Source of the DNA: a candidate division LCP-89 bacterium
Lineage (GTDB): Bacteria > Electryoneota > B3-LCP
Reading direction: 5' to 3'
Assembly: GCA_025774735.1 (NCBI GenBank)
Contig: JALGZU010000023.1
Coordinates: forward strand, 1-19,354
DNA length: 19,354 nt
Below are positions 16,595 through 19,354 of the stretch, piece by piece. Each line of letters opens with the position of its first letter. The stretch's first letter is position 1. Position numbers and translations under genes: made by a program. The notes beneath the pieces are model-generated. The model was not told the origin of the DNA. It searched no databases and saw only the letters and a list, made by a program, of their open reading frames with translations.

Positions 16595-17392
16595 CTATTT
16601 CTTGGCGATAAAGCGACCTCGGCCCATTTTGCCCTCGTGAGCTTTCTCGCCCATGAAAGCCATCTCGCCGCCCATCCCTTGGAAGAGCTCCAGGTCATCC
16701 CCGATAATCTTCAAGGCGTCGTAGGTCAGTTGGTCGGTGAGCATTTTAATGTAAAAGTCAACGTACGATGCGAACTCAGGCGTCAGATCCTCCGCTGAAA
16801 TCAGCGTCAAGCCGGTTTTCTGAATGAGGGTTTTATATCCTTCCAGATTCTGCATGTAGGGAAATTTCATGAAGGTGTTGATGCGCCTGGCCTCCTCGTC
16901 CGAGAGCCCTGTCGGTCCCTCGATCCAGTCGGTGAAGGCGAGCACGCCGCCAGGCTTTAAGACTCTGGCGGCTTCGGATACGAGTCGGTCCTTGTCATCC
17001 ACGTAACACCAGGCATCTTCCCCCCAGACAAAATCGAAAGTCTCGTCGGGCCAGGGGATCTCCGTTACATCTCCGAGTCGGAACTCATTCTTGTCGGCAA
17101 CTCCTTCCGCTTGAGCGCGTTCCTGCGCCTTCTGGTGCATGGTCTGAGTGCCGTCCAGGCCGCACATGGTGACGCCGAAATTCTTGGTCAAAAACCGGCA
17201 GCCGGCACCCAGGGCGCTGCAGAGGTCGAGGCCTTTCCAGCCTTGCTGGATGCCCGCCTTCTGGGCCAGTTCCATCGAGGTCTTGAATCCGCCGACGTGG
17301 ATCTGTTCACCCATGATGAGTTCCCAGAGCACGCCTTCAGGGCCGTCATAGACAATATTAACGTCTTTGAGAGTAATGTTTAACCGCTCCAT
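16595..17392 (-). CDS. Class I SAM-dependent methyltransferase, small-molecule type
   Basis: This 265-residue protein has the Rossmann-type SAM-binding motifs in order: motif I LDLCSALGAG (55-64), the acidic residue ending strand 2 (Asp80 in GLDGTQ), LGDVTEIPWPDETFDFVW (106-123) and ARVLKPGGVLAFTDW. The HVGGFKTSMELA block before motif I resembles sarcosine/dimethylglycine and related N-methyltransferases, which suggests a small amine or similar acceptor. That is only a guess from motif resemblance. A strong GGAGG ribosome-binding site precedes the ATG at 17392 and has an exact 10-nt complement in the upstream leader. It is followed after 7 nt by the membrane-protein gene. One attractive reading is that it makes a methylated compound that relates to the corrinoid-dependent demethylation system downstream, but no sequence evidence links them beyond proximity and strand. 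Confidence 0.88.
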   Translation of the reverse strand: MERLNITLKDVNIVYDGPEGVLWELIMGEQIHVGGFKTSMELAQKAGIQQGWKGLDLCSALGAGCRFLTKNFGVTMCGLDGTQTMHQKAQERAQAEGVADKNEFRLGDVTEIPWPDETFDFVWGEDAWCYVDDKDRLVSEAARVLKPGGVLAFTDWIEGPTGLSDEEARRINTFMKFPYMQNLEGYKTLIQKTGLTLISAEDLTPEFASYVDFYIKMLTDQLTYDALKIIGDDLELFQGMGGEMAFMGEKAHEGKMGRGRFIAKK

Positions 17393-17610
17393 ACTTCCTC
17401 CGTTTGAATTGTGGTTGGAATACAGTTGGGTACAAGGTGTAGTAAGGCTGTCGTGGCGGGGCGGTTAAAAGTGAGGTACTACGGAGGAAGCTCTGAATTA
17501 GCTACATAGGCTCCTCCTTCCACTCGCTCTCACCGCGCCGCTGCAGAGCGCCCGCGATCTGCGGGCACCGTCATCTGCTCAAAGGCACGAGATCATTGAT
17601 TTTCCTCTCC
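17393..17610 (-). promoter_or_regulatory. Structured leader with a possible ribosome-binding-site switch
   Basis: This gene-free, locally GC-rich stretch precedes the SAM methyltransferase gene. On the minus strand it contains a CCCGC/GCGGG hairpin (17551-17565), a CGCTCT/AGAGCG stem (17525-17550) and a GGAGGA/TCCTCC stem (17483-17517). The segment CTTCCTCCGT (17481-17490) is exactly complementary to ACGGAGGAAG (17394-17403), the ribosome-binding site of the gene. It can also pair with the upstream GGAGGA, so the two pairings exclude each other, as in translational riboswitches and attenuators. Tiny reading frames lie in the leader: a 5-codon one (MISCL, 17579-17596, preceded by GGAGAGG), a 14-codon one (17530-17574) and a start-stop pair (ATG TAG, 17502-17507). 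I do not recognise a known riboswitch class; cobalamin, glycine, THF and SAH consensus elements were considered and do not fit. Confidence 0.45.
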
Positions 17611-17653
17611 TTATCGTGTTCGGTATAGTGATTATTTGCCTCTTTGAGATTCT

Positions 17654-17675
17654 TATAGGCCTCAGTCGGCCTATA
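17654..17675. repeat. Perfect 8-bp inverted repeat in the AT-rich gap after the response regulator gene
   Basis: TATAGGCC and GGCCTATA flank a 6-nt spacer. On the minus strand it lies 46 nt past the response-regulator stop but is followed by AAGAATCTC, without the T-run of an intrinsic terminator. On the plus strand it is followed by AT-rich sequence with no plus-strand gene to terminate. It could be a weak terminator, or an operator for a dimeric regulator in front of the methyltransferase leader. The rest of 17611-17721 is AT-rich and shows no gene or convincing promoter. Confidence 0.4.
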
Positions 17676-17721
17676 TAATATAATAAATCTATCGCGCAGA
17701 TGGAACAGTTTTTTTATTTTT

Positions 17722-18111
17722 TTAACTTTTTGTCGTCAGAGCCTTGATCAGCGCTAAAAATTCCTCTGTGTCGATCGGTTTTGAAAGGTATCCTTCAGGC
17801 GGGGGAACCGGATTGCCGCTGGAGACGAGTTCCCGATAGTCGTCCGATGTGCCGGTGATAAAAATGACCGGGATGTTCTTCCCGGCCTCGTCCAGCTTTA
17901 TTTCACTGTACAGCTTCACTCCCGACTTCTCGGGCATGGCTATGTCCAGGGTGATAAGGTCGGGCTTCGATGCTTTGAGCTTAGCTAATCCTTCCTCCGC
18001 ATCGTAGGCGATAACGGATTTGTAGCCGTGATCCTCCAGCACGGATGAAAAGTATATGCAGGTATCCGGCTCGTCATCGATGATCAGTACAGTAATCTTA
18101 TCCTTGACCAT
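17722..18111 (-). CDS. Single-domain response regulator (receiver only)
   Basis: This 129-residue protein is one complete CheY-like receiver domain with all the expected residues: the acidic pair Asp12-Asp13 (IDDE), the phospho-acceptor Asp56 (LITLDIAMPEKSG), the switch Thr86 or Thr88 in FITGTS and Lys111 in YLSKPID. There is no DNA-binding or enzymatic output domain, so it must act by protein contact, in a phosphorelay, or by modulating its kinase. It lies 46 nt downstream of the histidine kinase gene on the same strand and is almost certainly its partner. A slightly unusual insertion, GNPVPPPEG, precedes the conserved Lys. The gene lies upstream of the methyltransferase and corrinoid genes on the same strand, but a gap of 329 nt separates them and a shared transcript is not shown. 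Confidence 0.93.
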   Translation of the reverse strand: MVKDKITVLIIDDEPDTCIYFSSVLEDHGYKSVIAYDAEEGLAKLKASKPDLITLDIAMPEKSGVKLYSEIKLDEAGKNIPVIFITGTSDDYRELVSSGNPVPPPEGYLSKPIDTEEFLALIKALTTKS

Positions 18112-18157
18112 GATGGATTCCCGGTAAGCTGGTGAGGTCTGCTTTTCTGGATCGGGA

Positions 18158-19354
18158 TCAACTGCTGTCTGAATCCGGCGCTTCGGGCAGATCTGCTGAA
18201 GTGTCCCCCTTGTCGATGGGACGGTTCCGGGGCAGGGAAACGATAAACCGGGTTCCCTCGCCCTCCCGGGACTCCAGGGTGATCGACCCGCCGTGTGATT
18301 GAGCGATTTTATTTGAAATAAATAGACCCAGCCCGGTCCCCTCGGTCCCTTTCGAAGAGAAGAAGAGACTGAAGGCTTTCTCGCGGGTCTCCTGGTCCAT
18401 ACCGATACCGTTATCTTCTATTTCGAAGCGGATGTGATCGATATCCCCCTTCAGGCTCAACTTGACCTGGTGTTCCGTCTTTTTCTGATCCAGTCGGCAA
18501 GCATCCAGCGAATTCTCGGCTAAATTGACTAGCAGAGTGCGGATGGCTTTAGCATCCGCTTCGAAATCGCCCACTTCCGGGTCGATCAATTTCTCTATCG
18601 TTACTCCTGTATCGGCGGCTTTGGGATCTATGACTCCGCAGACCTCTTCCAAGACCTGCGTTCCGGACAGTTCCTCCCAGTTAGGTTCCCTGTCTTTGGC
18701 ATAGTACAGAATGTCAAGTACCATGCTCCGGATGCGCTTGACGTTTCTGAGAACGATCTCCCAGCCCTTTTTGATCCGGGTATCGTCATCCTTCTGCAGT
18801 CCGTTATCCACGAGGTAAATGCCGCCGTCAAGGCCGTTGATGAGGCCTTTCAAACCGTGGGAAATCGAACTGATTAACATGCCGATGGAGGCGAGCTGGG
18901 ATTGAAGTTCCCGGATTTTCGTTATGTTGGCGCTCATCTCCATTACGCTGGTGATCTTGCCTTCGAAATTCCGGATCGGCGCCGTGTGCACCAGCACATT
19001 TATCGGTTCACCCTTGCTTGAGGTGACCACCTCTTCGTGGACATACAGTTTCCCATCTTTGAAAGACTGCCGGACCATGCAGGGGACACACTCCTCGGAG
19101 CGGTGTTTGTAAACATCATAGCATTTGCGGCCGAGGTTGAGTCCGAAATCCTCGCGGAACATGCGGTTGGCGTCGATAATTTTCAGGTCGGTATCCTGGA
19201 TGGAGATGTAACAGGGGACCTGCTCGAAGAGGAATTGGTAGCGTTTCTGGCTCTCCCTGAGTTGCGTCTGCAGCGCCTTGATGTCGGTAATGTCGGTGGA
19301 CATTTCCAGCACCTGGACGATTTTCCCCTCTTCATCACGGATCGGCTTGGTGTA
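18158..19354 (-). CDS. PAS-domain sensor histidine kinase, C-terminal part (cut by window edge)
   Basis: The frame is open through the window edge (398 visible codons before the stop), so the true start lies outside. The visible part begins with the end of one PAS domain (KPIRDEEGKIVQVLEM). A second complete PAS domain follows (about 35-145) with a Cys-rich stretch, CYDVYKHRSEECVPCMV, that could bind a metal or sense redox state. Next is a short coiled-coil linker. The dimerisation helix has His166 of the visible fragment in SSISHGLKGL. The ATPase domain has LVNLAENSLDAC (N box), EDNGIGMD (G1), FSLFFSSKGTEG (F box) and GTGLGLFISNKIA (G2). The residue after the phospho-acceptor His is Gly, not the usual Glu or Asp. 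No membrane segment is visible, so this portion is cytoplasmic. The partner is the receiver protein encoded next. The signal is unknown; a redox cue would fit the Cys motif. Confidence 0.93.
   Translation of the reverse strand, partial: YTKPIRDEEGKIVQVLEMSTDITDIKALQTQLRESQKRYQFLFEQVPCYISIQDTDLKIIDANRMFREDFGLNLGRKCYDVYKHRSEECVPCMVRQSFKDGKLYVHEEVVTSSKGEPINVLVHTAPIRNFEGKITSVMEMSANITKIRELQSQLASIGMLISSISHGLKGLINGLDGGIYLVDNGLQKDDDTRIKKGWEIVLRNVKRIRSMVLDILYYAKDREPNWEELSGTQVLEEVCGVIDPKAADTGVTIEKLIDPEVGDFEADAKAIRTLLVNLAENSLDACRLDQKKTEHQVKLSLKGDIDHIRFEIEDNGIGMDQETREKAFSLFFSSKGTEGTGLGLFISNKIAQSHGGSITLESREGEGTRFIVSLPRNRPIDKGDTSADLPEAPDSDSS

Noticed and set aside
17441..17600. Remnant of a mobile element or group II intron domain, suggested by the GC-rich hairpins
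   Set aside because: No catalytic domain V pattern, reverse transcriptase fragment, terminal repeats or target duplication could be found by eye.
17393..17640. Cobalamin riboswitch, expected before a corrinoid gene set
   Set aside because: A CCCCGCCAC stretch resembles part of the B12 consensus, but the B12 box and the other conserved blocks are not present in the right order. Glycine, THF and SAH riboswitch patterns also failed.
1..19354. tRNA, rRNA, CRISPR array, insertion sequence or attachment site
   Set aside because: None was seen: no repeat-spacer pattern, no transposase or integrase reading frame, and no recognisable tRNA cloverleaf in the few gene-free stretches.

Overview
All supportable genes in this window lie on the minus strand, so the text follows transcription from high to low coordinates. 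The DNA is bacterial and moderately GC-rich. Two large secreted gingipain-family (C25) peptidases, one ending in a type A (Por/type IX) sorting domain, sit beside an anaerobic corrinoid/Fe-S gene set. Together these suggest an anaerobic, uncultured member of the FCB superphylum (Zixibacteria-, Eisenbacteria- or KSB1-like). That placement is inferred from gene content only.

Region 1 (19354-17722): the 3' part of a PAS histidine kinase, truncated by the window edge, followed by a single-domain response regulator. Region 2 (17721-17393): a gene-free stretch holding a perfect hairpin and then a structured leader. The leader contains a 10-nt segment exactly complementary to the ribosome-binding site of the next gene. 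Region 3 (17392-16171): a class I SAM-dependent methyltransferase and a half-size EamA-type membrane protein.

Region 4 (16120-8671) is the core of the window: seven tightly packed or overlapping genes. In order they encode a MtaC/MtbC-like corrinoid protein, a UroD/MtaA-like methyltransferase, a RACo-like corrinoid-activating ferredoxin/ATPase, two different 2-hydroxyacyl-CoA dehydratase (HgdB/BcrC/double-cubane) subunits, a second UroD-like methyltransferase, and an HgdC/BadF-type ATPase ('archerase'). It reads as one system combining corrinoid methyl transfer with an ATP-driven, low-potential double-cubane-type reductase. No classical substrate methyltransferase of the MtaB, MttB or MtmB families is present. 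I know of no characterised pathway with this exact composition; it is the best candidate here for an undescribed system.

Region 5 (8580-336): a good sigma70-like promoter, an intact 1347-aa C25 peptidase, then a paralogue broken into three reading frames, closed by a strong intrinsic terminator. Region 6 (308-1): a second promoter and the N-terminus of another secreted protein. The two promoters share a conserved block just upstream of their -35 boxes, suggesting common control of the secreted proteins.
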